Part shown: positions 43,397 through 52,451 of the stretch, one piece after another | Position numbering within the stretch: the first letter of the stretch is position 1 | How the letters are laid out: each line of letters begins with the position of its first letter | Source: an uncultured Clostridiaceae bacterium | GTDB taxonomy: Bacteria > Bacillota > Clostridia > Lachnospirales > Lachnospiraceae | Direction: 5' to 3' | Assembly (NCBI GenBank): GCA_947177415.1 | Contig: CAMWUK010000011.1 | Location: forward strand, 1-55,760 | DNA: 55,760 nucleotides | Position numbers and translations under genes: made by a program | The notes under the pieces: generated by a model | What the model was told of the DNA's origin: nothing | What the model saw: only the letters and a program-made list of their open reading frames with translations | The model's database searches: none

Positions 43397-44335
43397 ATGC
43401 TGCGTATTTTTAAAAGCAAGGAAGGAAGATTACATACATTAGATGGTATAGAAGAAAATTCCTGGATATGCCTGACGGATCCGTCTTCGGAGGAAATTAT
43501 GGAAGTGGCAGAGCATTGTAATATTGACGCAGATGACCTTCGTGCTTCGCTGGACGAAGAAGAAGCTTCCCGTATAGAAATTACAGACAATTATGTTTTG
43601 ATTCTGGTAGATGTTCCTGCAAAGGAAATACGAAATGGAAATAAAGCATATACCACAATACCTCTGGCTATTATTCTTATGGATAAGATGATATTGACTG
43701 TATGTCTGGAAGATACCATAGTTCTTAGACCTTTTATTAATGAAAAGGTAAGGGAGTTTCATACTTTTATGAAGACCAGATTTGTATATCAGATTTTGTA
43801 CAGTAATACATCAGCATATTTGCATTATCTTCGAAGAATTGATAAAAAGAGGGAAGAGATGGAATCCCGTTTGACACAAGGTACCACAAAGGGAGATTTG
43901 ATTGAATTACACGAGTTGGAATCTGACCTTGTGTATTTTGCTACATCGCTCCGGGTGAATGGTGTAGTATTAGATAAACTTACCAGATATGAAAGAATTA
44001 AGCAGTACCCGGAAGATAAAGAGTTGTTAAATGATGTTATCATAGAAAATAAGCAGGCTATTGAAATGGCAAATATTTATAGAGATATTTTAAATGGTAC
44101 AAGAGAATTATTTTCTTCGGTCATTGACAATTCCTTAAACAATGTGATGAAAGTGTTGACATCTGTAACTATTATTTTATCCATTCCTACAATAACATCA
44201 GGATTGTGGGGGATGAATACTGCAAACAGCCTGCCTCTTGCAGACAGTCCTTATGGGTTTGAGATTATTTGTGGGTTGACAGCATTATTATGTGCTATAG
44301 TTGCATTGATATTAAGGAAAAAAGATTTGTTTTAA
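43397..44335 (+). CDS. CorA-type magnesium transporter
   Basis: 312 residues. The N-terminal cytoplasmic alpha/beta domain and long stalk helix are followed by two C-terminal membrane helices, the first ending in the selectivity motif GMN (LWGMNT near 271), the second followed by the basic RKKDLF end. It forms a pentameric Mg2+ (or Co2+) channel. ATG 43397 follows AAAGGAG by 10 nt; an in-frame GTG at 43388 is too close to it. Confidence 0.94.
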   Translation: MLRIFKSKEGRLHTLDGIEENSWICLTDPSSEEIMEVAEHCNIDADDLRASLDEEEASRIEITDNYVLILVDVPAKEIRNGNKAYTTIPLAIILMDKMILTVCLEDTIVLRPFINEKVREFHTFMKTRFVYQILYSNTSAYLHYLRRIDKKREEMESRLTQGTTKGDLIELHELESDLVYFATSLRVNGVVLDKLTRYERIKQYPEDKELLNDVIIENKQAIEMANIYRDILNGTRELFSSVIDNSLNNVMKVLTSVTIILSIPTITSGLWGMNTANSLPLADSPYGFEIICGLTALLCAIVALILRKKDLF

Positions 44336-44412
44336 AAGGATATAATACAAAGGAGAATAGAAATATTTGAATTTGTTTTGTTTCAAAAGATATTTTTTAG
44401 GGAGGAAAAAAC

Positions 44413-44772
44413 ATGACAGAACCAATGTTAATACAATTAGAGGAAGCAGGGAATAAGATACCAGGATTGCTAAAGCGATTTGCAGGAAATGAAGCAATTT
44501 GTATAAAACTGGTGAAGAAGTTTCCAGGAGATGAGAATTATGCAAATTATCTGGAAGAAATTAAAGTGCAGAATTACAGGGATGCAGAGCAAAGCGTACA
44601 CACATTAAAGGGTGTGGCAAGTAACCTTGGACTTACAAAGATTGCAGATGTAACACAGCTTATTGTAGACGAGATTCGTGGAGAATGTGATTATAAGAAA
44701 ATTGAAGGATGGAACAAAGAATTGACACAACTTTATGAGGAAACTGTTGATATCATTAATAAAAATATGTAG
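44413..44772 (+). CDS. Hpt domain phosphotransfer protein
   Basis: 119 residues, a single histidine-phosphotransfer four-helix bundle. The phosphoacceptor His is in SVHTLKGVASNLGL (near 63), the canonical Hpt motif. It would pass phosphate between a hybrid histidine kinase and a response regulator; neither is encoded nearby. RBS AGGGAGGAAAAAAC. Followed two bases after its stop by a palindromic element. Confidence 0.92.
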   Translation: MTEPMLIQLEEAGNKIPGLLKRFAGNEAICIKLVKKFPGDENYANYLEEIKVQNYRDAEQSVHTLKGVASNLGLTKIADVTQLIVDEIRGECDYKKIEGWNKELTQLYEETVDIINKNM

Positions 44773-44773
44773 T

Positions 44774-44821
44774 GTTACAGTTCAGTCATGCAAAATATGA
44801 ATGATATGGCTGAACTGTTAC
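44774..44821. repeat. Palindromic element, GTTCAGCC type
   Basis: GTTACAGTTCAGTCAT and ATGGCTGAACTGTTAC form the arms around CAAAATATGAATGAT; close relative of 8077-8130. Confidence 0.85.
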
Positions 44822-44848
44822 TATGTAGAAATATGTAAGGTGAGTAAG

Positions 44849-46156
44849 ATGTATAAAGAGATAGCAGAACTTGTTATTTACCGCAAACTTCCCAAGGACA
44901 GCATTTTGCTGTCCTTAGCAGAAATTTGCAGGGAATTTGAGAGTGGTGTTTATGAAAAAGAGGATTTGGTTACCAGAATTTACCAAGAGATACATAAATT
45001 GCTGGATGTAGCAACTTGGTATGGTTTTGATGAGAATTTATGGCATAATTATCTGGCATTTCTTCTGGCAACAAATGAAAATCCATTTAGTATCACTTGT
45101 GAAAAAGCAGGAAGAACAGAAGGTACAGTGAACCAATTTGCAAAGAGTGATTGCCGGATTTTTAAAAATTTATTTGATTATGATTTCAGTAAGATGGAAG
45201 AAACGCTTAGCATCAACTGTTTTCAAGTGATTTTAAATTACAAGGCGGTAGAAAAGACAGAGCGAAGATATAACAAGAATGTAAGCGAGAAGGTGCGAGG
45301 TCTTAGCAAACAGATTGAAGCTGCAAAGGATGAAGAAGAGGTATTTTTGGTAGTTACAGAGTTTTACCGCAATTATGGAGTAGGAAAGTTTGGGCTGAAT
45401 AAGGCATTTCGTATTGAACATAGAAATGAAAAGGTAGAACTTTGTCCAATTACAAACACTGAAGAAGTTTATTTGGAGGACTTGATTGGATACGAAATCC
45501 AGAAACAAAAATTAATAGAAAATACAGAAGCATTTGTAGCAGGGCGTAAAGCCAATAACTGTTTGTTGTATGGAGATAGTGGAACTGGTAAGTCTACCAG
45601 TATCAAGGCAATTTTGAACGCTTATTATAATCAAGGACTTCGTGTGATTGAGATATATAAACATCAATTCCAAGATTTATCTTATGTGATTTCCCAGATT
45701 AAAAATAGGAATTACCGTTTTATTATTTATATGGATGATTTGTCCTTTGAGGAATTTGAGATAGAATATAAGTATTTAAAAGCAGTAATCGAAGGAGGAT
45801 TAGAAACAAAGCCGGATAACGTTTTGATTTATGCTACTTCTAATCGCAGGCATTTGATTCGGGAGACATGGAATGATCGTTCCGATATGTCAGATGATGG
45901 ATTACATCGTTCGGATACTATGCAGGAAAAATTATCTTTAGTAAACCGTTTTGGAGTGTCCATTTATTATGGCAAACCAACCCAGAAGGAATATTTTGAT
46001 ATTGTCTGCCAGCTTGCAAAAAGATTTGATAATATTACCCTTACAGAGGAAGAACTTTGCATGGAAGCGAATAAGTGGGAAATGTCCCATGGAGGAATTT
46101 CTGGAAGAACGGCACAGCAGTTTATACATTATTTAGCTGGAAAGGAAATGAAATAA
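44849..46156 (+). CDS. DUF815 family AAA ATPase
   Basis: 435 residues. An N-terminal helical region (about 1-190) is followed by the DUF815 ATPase domain, with Walker [10 protein letters not shown] near 243, Walker [11 protein letters not shown], and sensor or arginine region [16 protein letters not shown]. Members are single-domain AAA proteins of unknown task, often near tRNA or cofactor genes. ATG 44849 lies after GGTGAG; the open frame before it runs through the repeat element and is not a start region. It ends 2 nt before thiamine pyrophosphokinase, so the two are coupled. Confidence 0.92.
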   Translation: MYKEIAELVIYRKLPKDSILLSLAEICREFESGVYEKEDLVTRIYQEIHKLLDVATWYGFDENLWHNYLAFLLATNENPFSITCEKAGRTEGTVNQFAKSDCRIFKNLFDYDFSKMEETLSINCFQVILNYKAVEKTERRYNKNVSEKVRGLSKQIEAAKDEEEVFLVVTEFYRNYGVGKFGLNKAFRIEHRNEKVELCPITNTEEVYLEDLIGYEIQKQKLIENTEAFVAGRKANNCLLYGDSGTGKSTSIKAILNAYYNQGLRVIEIYKHQFQDLSYVISQIKNRNYRFIIYMDDLSFEEFEIEYKYLKAVIEGGLETKPDNVLIYATSNRRHLIRETWNDRSDMSDDGLHRSDTMQEKLSLVNRFGVSIYYGKPTQKEYFDIVCQLAKRFDNITLTEEELCMEANKWEMSHGGISGRTAQQFIHYLAGKEMK

Positions 46157-46158
46157 TT

Positions 46159-46797
46159 TTGAAAACAGGAATATGTTATGTGGTTGGTGCAGGAGACTGT
46201 TACCAGCCAATTCTTTTGCCAACAGACAAGGACTATGTAATTGCGGTGGATGGTGGATATGACACCTTACAATCACAAGGGATCAAGCCAGATATAATAA
46301 TCGGGGATTTTGATTCAGTGCAATCTGTAGTAACAGAAGAAAAAGTGATAAAATTAAAACCAGAGAAAGATGATACGGACATGCTGTATTCCGTAAATTA
46401 TGGAGCAAAACTTGGTTATACCACTTTTTATCTTTATGGTGGAACAGGAGGAAACCGCATTTCACATACTATTGCGAACTTACAATTATTGGCACATAAT
46501 CCATTTCTGCATTGCTTTTTATTTGATAGGGATGAGGTAACTTTTTTATTGGCAAATGGGCAGGTAACTTTTATGGAAGAATGTAAAGGATATCTCTCTG
46601 TATTATCTGTAAGTGATGAAAGTACTGGTGTTTGGGAGAAGGGGTTAAAATATGAGTTGGAAAATGCAACTCTTACAAATAACTATCCATTAGGTGTCAG
46701 TAATGAATTTATTGGTAAAAAGAGTTTTATTTCCATAAAAAAAGGAATGCTGTTAATTAGTATAGAAAAGGAAAATTTATCTAAAATAATTTTGTAA
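46159..46797 (+). CDS. Thiamine pyrophosphokinase
   Basis: 212 residues. It transfers pyrophosphate from ATP to thiamine, giving ThDP. IAVDGGYDTLQSQGIKPDIIIGDFDS is the first conserved block in part, EKDDTDMLYSV the metal- and substrate-binding one, and GGTGGNRISHTIANLQLL the third. TTG 46159 is taken as the start because it begins the family's N-terminus and lies 12 nt after AAAGGA; there is no ATG nearby. There is no TPP riboswitch, because the gene is translationally coupled to the ATPase. Its TAA sits inside the GTAAC end of the 319-bp element. Confidence 0.93.
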   Translation: MKTGICYVVGAGDCYQPILLPTDKDYVIAVDGGYDTLQSQGIKPDIIIGDFDSVQSVVTEEKVIKLKPEKDDTDMLYSVNYGAKLGYTTFYLYGGTGGNRISHTIANLQLLAHNPFLHCFLFDRDEVTFLLANGQVTFMEECKGYLSVLSVSDESTGVWEKGLKYELENATLTNNYPLGVSNEFIGKKSFISIKKGMLLISIEKENLSKIIL

Positions 46798-47112
46798 CTA
46801 TTCAGAACCTGCAAAAGTGATATACAAATTGCATAAATAAGTTTATTTATGCAATTTGTATACTCACTGTTATTCCCGCGAAGCAACGAGCCAAGTGCGA
46901 GCAAGCTCGCATTTGGCGACTGCCGCGAGGGTCAAATACCCCACCCCTTGGGGCGAACTTGCTAAAAAGAAGCTAGGTGATGCCCCATAGCTTGCTACGG
47001 GGTATTTGACTGGACTGATGTCCACATGAGGATTTTTACCAGCCATTATAGGAAATTATTAGATATTATGTATATTCTGGAAAAATCCGAATGAGGGGTT
47101 CTGAACAGTTAC
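46794..47112. repeat. 319-bp palindromic element with 16-bp terminal inverted repeats
   Basis: GTAACTATTCAGAACC at the left and GGTTCTGAACAGTTAC at the right match as inverted repeats with one difference. Inside are a 19-bp perfect palindrome (ATACAAATTGCATAAATAA and its inverse), TCAAATACCCC/GGGGTATTTGA arms, and GAGCAAGCTC. A fragment recurs at 36557-36597. Confidence 0.88.
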
Positions 47113-47117
47113 ATAAT

Positions 47118-47156
47118 TAAAAAAAGCAGGAAATGATCGGTAAATCATTTCCTGCT
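47118..47156 (-). terminator. Intrinsic terminator of the glycosidase gene
   Basis: AGCAGGAAATGAT (47125-47137) pairs with ATCATTTCCTGCT (47144-47156). On the minus strand the hairpin is followed by a run of T, so it ends the gene that stops at 47181. Confidence 0.88.
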
Positions 47157-47180
47157 AAATAGATTATAAAGTATCTCGGT

Positions 47181-48821
47181 TTATTCTGTAAAAATACGAA
47201 TCATAGTTGCCTGATTAGCATCTAGTTTTACAACAAGCTGGTCACCTTCCATACGAACTTGGCAATCTCCCTGGAAACTAGCCTGAGGAGTAGAAATTTG
47301 AATTTCCTGGGCATGAAGAAGAGTTTGGAATGCTTCATTGGTGGATTGTAAAGTAGCATAAGCAGCTTTTGAAGAGTTTTGAATGACAGACAATTCTTCC
47401 TTGCTAGTAAGGGATTGTTCTATTGCCTTTACTTCTTTGGAAAGTTTTTCTGTTAAGGTAAGTACCTCATCAATTGCAGCTTGGCTTTTTTCCCGAATGG
47501 AAGCTTCAGCAGCATCCTTTTGATTTTGTAATTCTTCCTCAGAAGGTTCTTTGTAATCAGCCTTTAGTAAATCCACTGCTTTATTTGCCTGAATTGGCAT
47601 ACGGATCCATATTTCAGAAGGATTGTCATCATTATTGGATGCCACAATAATTGCACTTTTATCTAAAATACGGCCATAAGCGAATTGGCGGTTAGTCAAA
47701 TGCAGTTGTTGATAACGTCCCATTGTCAATTCTGGGAATTGCTGATGTATCCGTCCTAGTTTACAAATTAAATTCGTAAGAGGGTTGGTTTCGTATGCAT
47801 TAGCATACTCAGAAAGAGAAAGGGCAGGACGAATGGCATCATCCGAACCATTCTTTACTTTTTTTCCTTCAATTCCGAATTCGGAACCATAATAGATAGA
47901 AGGGATACCAGGAAGACCATAATAAAGTACATGCAAAGGTAATAAGTGTGCTTTATTATTTAACTTTGTGGCAATTCGTTCTACATCATGATTATCTACA
48001 AAAGTGTATAGTCTGGTATCATGGTTGATATCCAAGGAACGTTGGATACTATGGGCAATTTCAAAGAAATTGTGATCGTTATGACCAGAATACAATGCTT
48101 TGTGTAATTCATAGTTTGTTACAGAGTGAAGTTTTTCATTATTTGCCCATTGGGAATAATTTCCATGTATAACTTCCCCCATCAACCAGAAATCTTCTTT
48201 TAAGGTATTTGTAAGATTACGGATATCCTGCATAAAACCATGGTCTAATACATCTGCTGCATCCAGACGGATTCCGTCAATATCAAATTCTTTTATCCAA
48301 TAGCGGATAGCATCAAAAATATGTTCTTTTACTTCTGGATTTCTCTGGTTTAATTTTACAAGTAAATTGTAGCCACCCCAGTTATCATAGCTAAATCCAT
48401 CATTATACTCATTATTGTTATAAAAATTCACATTACAGAACCAGTCACGGTATCTGGAATTTTCACGGTTTACCCGCAAATCCTGAAATGCAAAGAAATT
48501 TCTTCCCACATGATTGAATACACCATCTACAATCACATGCATTCCCATATTGTGGCAGTTTGCTACAAACTGACGAAAATCATCATTGGTTCCCAAACGG
48601 CGATCCACCATTTTATAATCTGTAGTTTCATAGCCATGACCTACGGATTCAAATAATGGACCAATATAAATAGCATTACAGCCAATTTTCTTTACATGTC
48701 TGCTCCATGCATTCAGTTTATCAAAATGATTCTCGCTGGTAACACCATCGTTTTGTTTTGGACATCCACATAATCCCAAAGGATAGATGTGATAAAATAC
48801 TGCGTTTTCATACCATTTCAT
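47181..48821 (-). CDS. GH13 alpha-amylase family glycosidase
   Basis: 546 residues, no signal peptide, so cytoplasmic. The barrel shows VIVDGVFNHVG, the nucleophile Asp187 in GIRLDAADV, the acid/base Glu216 in LMGEVIHGNY and Asp279 in FVDNHDVER, all intact. It hydrolyses alpha-glucosidic bonds of maltodextrins or cyclodextrin-like oligosaccharides. The C-terminal beta domain is interrupted by a predicted coiled-coil insertion (about 425-506, rich in E/K/Q/A). ATG 48821 follows GGAGGG; the in-frame ATG at 48836 includes that site. Confidence 0.93.
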   Translation of the reverse strand: MKWYENAVFYHIYPLGLCGCPKQNDGVTSENHFDKLNAWSRHVKKIGCNAIYIGPLFESVGHGYETTDYKMVDRRLGTNDDFRQFVANCHNMGMHVIVDGVFNHVGRNFFAFQDLRVNRENSRYRDWFCNVNFYNNNEYNDGFSYDNWGGYNLLVKLNQRNPEVKEHIFDAIRYWIKEFDIDGIRLDAADVLDHGFMQDIRNLTNTLKEDFWLMGEVIHGNYSQWANNEKLHSVTNYELHKALYSGHNDHNFFEIAHSIQRSLDINHDTRLYTFVDNHDVERIATKLNNKAHLLPLHVLYYGLPGIPSIYYGSEFGIEGKKVKNGSDDAIRPALSLSEYANAYETNPLTNLICKLGRIHQQFPELTMGRYQQLHLTNRQFAYGRILDKSAIIVASNNDDNPSEIWIRMPIQANKAVDLLKADYKEPSEEELQNQKDAAEASIREKSQAAIDEVLTLTEKLSKEVKAIEQSLTSKEELSVIQNSSKAAYATLQSTNEAFQTLLHAQEIQISTPQASFQGDCQVRMEGDQLVVKLDANQATMIRIFTE

Positions 48822-48871
48822 AAATTTACCCTCCATAAATTATATATTAAAGAACACAAAAAGGTTCTTGT

Positions 48872-49741
48872 TTATCCCTGTATCTTAGATGTGTGGTTGG
48901 TATTCCACCAATTGATAAGTGACATAGCGAAAATAATCATATAACCCAATAATCCTAATGGATTTGGAATTTGTTCGAAAATAAAAAAGCCAAGTACCGC
49001 AGCAACTGCAATTTGGAAATAATCATAGATAGAAATTTCTTTTGCAGGTGCATAGGTATATGCTTTGGTAATGCATATCTGTCCTCCTGCCGCAAACATT
49101 CCGCATAAAATCAGGTAAATAAGTTGTGTACTACTCATAGACTGGTAACCGGTTATCACAAATGGTAAAATAGAAAGACAGGAAAAAGCAGAAAAGAAAA
49201 ATACAATCTTCATACTTTCCAGACCTTTCATACCAAGATAACGGACTGCAGTATATGCAGCACCAGCCATAATACCTCCTAATAAGCCCACAATACCAGG
49301 AAGAAAAGAAAAGTTTGAAAAATTCGGCTGGATGACCATGATAGCACCAACAAATGCCCCGATTAAGGTAAAAATCTGAACAGGTTTCATTTTTTCTTTT
49401 AAAAAGAAGAAGGAAAAAATGAGTGCTGCAAAAGGAGAAATTTTGTTAAGAATATTGGCATCTGATACAACCAGTTTATCTATGGCATAGAAATTACATA
49501 GAATACCAATTGTTCCACATATAGACCGAACCAGCAAAGTTGGTATATATTTCCACGGATAACGAAAATCTTTTTTGTTGCGAAGGAGAAGAAATCCTGC
49601 AATCATTGCAGCAAAAAAGTTGCGGAAAAAGGCTTTTTGCATCGTTGGCAATTCTCCTGCTAATCTGGAACAAATAGTCATACTGGCAAAAAAGACACCA
49701 GCTAGTAAAATAAAAAGAATACCTTTATTTTTTTCCTTCAA
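48872..49741 (-). CDS. EamA/DMT family transporter
   Basis: 289 residues, ten membrane helices in two EamA halves (start GILFILLAGVFFASMTICSR and second half LLGGIMAGAAYTAVRYLG). Drug/metabolite-transporter superfamily; substrate not predictable. The start codon is TTG (49741) with GGAGGCG upstream. It ends about 50 nt before the glycosidase gene on the same strand; a shared transcript is possible. Confidence 0.9.
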   Translation of the reverse strand: MKEKNKGILFILLAGVFFASMTICSRLAGELPTMQKAFFRNFFAAMIAGFLLLRNKKDFRYPWKYIPTLLVRSICGTIGILCNFYAIDKLVVSDANILNKISPFAALIFSFFFLKEKMKPVQIFTLIGAFVGAIMVIQPNFSNFSFLPGIVGLLGGIMAGAAYTAVRYLGMKGLESMKIVFFFSAFSCLSILPFVITGYQSMSSTQLIYLILCGMFAAGGQICITKAYTYAPAKEISIYDYFQIAVAAVLGFFIFEQIPNPLGLLGYMIIFAMSLINWWNTNHTSKIQG

Positions 49742-49757
49742 AACAACGCCTCCAAAT

Positions 49758-49787
49758 GTAACAGTTTAGCCGGGGCTGAACTGTTAC
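49758..49787. repeat. Minimal palindromic element (30 nt)
   Basis: GTAACAGTTTAGCC directly abuts GGGGCTGAACTGTTAC: two element ends with almost nothing between them. Confidence 0.85.
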
Positions 49788-49933
49788 CTCCAAATACTTC
49801 ATGAGTTTTTAAAAGTATAGCCAATTCTAGCTGGATTATATATCATCCAGCAGAAAAAAACTCCATTATAGCATATCATATTTCGACAAGATGAACAAGA
49901 TAAAATGTGTAAAAATTAAAATGCTGTTATATT

Positions 49934-50078
49934 GTTACTGTTCACTCACAAGCTTGACACTTGCTGTCAAGCTATGTGCCAAGAATGTAAAACAGCCAAG
50001 AATCCAGTCTTTCGCCGAAGGCGAACTTTAAATAGGCTGGATTCTGTTACTGTTAGCACCATAGGTGTGAACAGTAAC
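49934..50078 (+). repeat. ~145-bp palindromic element
   Basis: Complete copy with GTTACTGTTCACTCAC and GTGTGAACAGTAAC ends; it lies between the EamA and AbrB genes, both transcribed leftwards. Confidence 0.92.
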
Positions 50079-50158
50079 GTCATATTAAAAAAAGGTTGTC
50101 AATACCACCAAGATAAAAACAACCTCAAAAAATTTTATGTTTTATTCTACCTAAATAG

Positions 50159-50434
50159 TTACTTTAAGACTTCAATAAGCTGTTGAAACAGGTCTAAAAC
50201 TTTCTTATTTTTTTCTAAATCAAATTTATGTATTTCAACCTGATCTGCTAAATATTGAATATGTGCGGCTAAATCATGGTGGGGATCGTACTTTCTGATA
50301 ACAATTTCGCCCTTGTCATTACAGAAAATTTCAACAGGATCTCCATCGTTAATAAAGTTAGAATATCGGAAATCTTTTGGGATTACTACTCTGCCTAAAT
50401 GATCAATACGTCGTATTACACCTTGTTTCTTCAT
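50159..50434 (-). CDS. AbrB-family DNA-binding regulator
   Basis: 91 residues. The N-terminal AbrB/SpoVT swapped-hairpin domain is clear: GVIRRIDHLGRVVIPKDFR, then DPVEIFCNDKGEIVIRKYDP. The C-terminal ~40 residues form a helix that may aid oligomerisation. These small regulators control transition-state or sporulation genes; this one is in the AbrB/Abh group rather than SpoVT, which is longer. RBS AAAAAGGAG. Single gene. Confidence 0.93.
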   Translation of the reverse strand: MKKQGVIRRIDHLGRVVIPKDFRYSNFINDGDPVEIFCNDKGEIVIRKYDPHHDLAAHIQYLADQVEIHKFDLEKNKKVLDLFQQLIEVLK

Positions 50435-50490
50435 AAATCACAGCTCCTTTTTATCGTTTGTGCATCCTTTCGGAGCAATTGCATAAAAGT

Positions 50491-50698
50491 TTACTATGAA
50501 AGTCCTGACAAACGTCTATATTTCATGCAAGCTTGCTTGCAAAGAAATATAGACATTTGGCTGGCTAAACTGTATGAGTATGTAGGGCGATAGCCCAGAA
50601 TACGAATACAGTTGGTGATTGCGGGAGTGCGTAGCATGTAGCAATCAACTTTCATTCATGGTGGTGCCTCGCTTGCGAGGCATGAGTGTTTTATAGGA
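50491..50698 (+). repeat. ~207-bp element, TTACTATGAAAGTCC type (copy 2)
   Basis: About 90% identical by eye to 39655-39861 along its whole length. The gap 50435-51139 is otherwise filled by two further elements and short A+T-rich sequence; no gene seen. Confidence 0.9.
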
Positions 50699-50814
50699 TA
50701 AAGTACAAAAAGGAGAGATGTACCATTGGCAAATCTCTCCTTTGAAATCTATAGATATTTTACAACATTCTGAAAAAAAAAGCAACAGAAAAATCCAAAA
50801 TGAATAATAACAAA

Positions 50815-51000
50815 GTAAGAGTTCAGCCGAGTCCATTCATAAAGTGCCAGAATATATAAATTGGCTAAAAATATTTTTCTGGCTGGACACTTTATTCATG
50901 AATGGCGTTAAGCACATAAAAGTACATGCACAAATTGCCCTCTATGAGCAAGCTCAATCATGCAATTTGCACATATACTTTTACCCGGCTGAACTGTTAC
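50815..51000. repeat. 187-bp palindromic element, CAGCCGG type (copy 2)
   Basis: Near-identical to 35899-36085, with ends GTAAGAGTTCAGCCG and CCCGGCTGAACTGTTAC. Confidence 0.9.
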
Positions 51001-51082
51001 ATAACAAATAAGTTTCCATGGAAAAAAAAACATGGTTATGATATACTCTTTACTAGCAAAGAAATACAGAGACAGATTGGAA

Positions 51083-51110
51083 ATAACTGTTCATGGTTCT
51101 GAACTGTTAC
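51083..51110. repeat. Minimal palindromic element, GTTCAGAACC type
   Basis: ATAACTGTTCA, a three-base gap, then GTTCTGAACTGTTAC; same layout as 49758-49787. It lies 30 bp before the first DUF4230 gene. Confidence 0.75.
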
Positions 51111-51139
51111 GGATTCTGGAAAATGAGAGGAGGAATTGG

Positions 51140-51742
51140 ATGAGGCAAAAGATAATAAACACTGTTATATTGGCAGTGATTGCATTTTCTATTATAACAG
51201 GGGTTTATTTGGCAATGACACATGGTGGAAAGCCGAAAAAAGACCAGAGTGTGCTTACAAAGTCAACGCTTATGGAGGTATTGGAAATTAGCGAACTTTC
51301 TACCATAACTTATACTTATAACGGGATTGTTCCAGGATATGAAGTGGTGGATACTGCTGGAAACGGAACAGAATATGGGGATATTTCTTATTATGTTTCC
51401 TATGAAGGAACAGTGAAAGCTGGGATAGACTTTTCTAAAATCGACATTGATATAGGCGAAGAAAATAAGGAAATCAAGGTGAAATTACCAGCAGTTGAGA
51501 TTTTAGATACAATAGTAGATGAAAGTTCTCTGGAATATATCCATAAGAAATCCCAAAGTGATTCAAAGGGAGAAAATTATAAAAAGGCATTCCAGTTGTG
51601 TAGTGAAGATCTCAGGAATAAAACCGAAGGAGATAAGACTTTGTTAGAACTGGCAAAAAATAATGCAGAATCGGCAGTTACTGCATTATTGGAGCCATGG
51701 ATGGAACAGATGGAGGAAGGATACCACATTGTTGTGGAATAG
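51140..51742 (+). CDS. DUF4230 domain membrane-anchored protein
   Basis: 200 residues from ATG 51140 (GAGAGGAGG upstream). A single N-terminal membrane helix (about 5-25) is followed by an extracytoplasmic DUF4230 domain: LMEVLEISELSTITYTYNGI, then YYVSYEGTVKAGIDFSKIDI and KVKLPAVEIL. DUF4230 proteins are exported and common in Lachnospiraceae; their function is unknown. Forms a three-gene run with a second DUF4230 lipoprotein and a nuclease. Confidence 0.9.
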   Translation: MRQKIINTVILAVIAFSIITGVYLAMTHGGKPKKDQSVLTKSTLMEVLEISELSTITYTYNGIVPGYEVVDTAGNGTEYGDISYYVSYEGTVKAGIDFSKIDIDIGEENKEIKVKLPAVEILDTIVDESSLEYIHKKSQSDSKGENYKKAFQLCSEDLRNKTEGDKTLLELAKNNAESAVTALLEPWMEQMEEGYHIVVE

Positions 51743-51755
51743 GGGGGCAGAAATA

Positions 51756-52439
51756 ATGAGAAAAAAGGCAGAAACCATTTTATGTTTTGGATTGATTATC
51801 ATTTTTGTCACACTAACTGCCTGTACAAAAAAACAGGAAGAAAAAAATGTACAAGAGCCAGCAATTAGCCAGATTCGATCAATTTGTGAGCTTGCCACTA
51901 TGGAATGTTACTACCATAATGTGGTAAAAGGAAAAGTGGAAGGGGGATGGTTTAAAGAAGGATGGAACGATGGATGGAATATTTTGGACTGGATGAGAAA
52001 AGCCAATGTACAGGATTGTGAATATTGGTTTGAGTATGTGGGAGTTATTAAGATTGGTATTGATATGGCAAATCTAAAGATTCAAGTGAATGAAGATAAA
52101 GTGAAAATAACTATGCCAAAAGCAAAGATATTAAGCAGCGAAGTGAAACCGGAATCTTTGGATGATGGATTATATGTAACCAGCACCAGTGATAATGATG
52201 GAGCATGGATTACATTAGAACATGAGACAGAAGCAATTTCTATAGCACAAGAGAATATGAATAAAGCGGCAAAAGAAAATACTATGGTATTTGAAGAAGC
52301 CACAGAACGGGCAAAAAAATTGATACAAAATTATATTGTACAAATGGGAAAACTGACAGATAAAGAATATACCATAGAATGGATAGAGGCAGAAACTATA
52401 GATGAAAAGGTTTACCAAACAAAGGAACCTACAGAATAG
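51756..52439 (+). CDS. DUF4230 domain lipoprotein
   Basis: 227 residues. Lipoprotein signal peptide with lipobox LTAC (Cys near 25), then a DUF4230 domain (IRSICELATMECYYHNVV, YWFEYVGVIKIGIDMANLKI, KVKITMPKAKIL). It is a paralogue of the gene before it, 14 nt upstream, differing by the lipid anchor and a longer tail. RBS AGGGGGGC. The tandem suggests a heteromeric complex on the outer face of the membrane. Confidence 0.9.
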   Translation: MRKKAETILCFGLIIIFVTLTACTKKQEEKNVQEPAISQIRSICELATMECYYHNVVKGKVEGGWFKEGWNDGWNILDWMRKANVQDCEYWFEYVGVIKIGIDMANLKIQVNEDKVKITMPKAKILSSEVKPESLDDGLYVTSTSDNDGAWITLEHETEAISIAQENMNKAAKENTMVFEEATERAKKLIQNYIVQMGKLTDKEYTIEWIEAETIDEKVYQTKEPTE

Positions 52440-52451
52440 GAGAGTGTAGAA

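Noticed and set aside
46140-46165. TPP riboswitch ahead of thiamine pyrophosphokinase
   Set aside because: Only 2 bp separate the gene from the upstream ATPase gene, so there is no leader.
46812-46861. 19-bp palindrome after thiamine pyrophosphokinase as an intrinsic terminator
   Set aside because: AT-rich stem without a following T-run, and part of a 319-bp element; may still stall polymerase but not called as a terminator.
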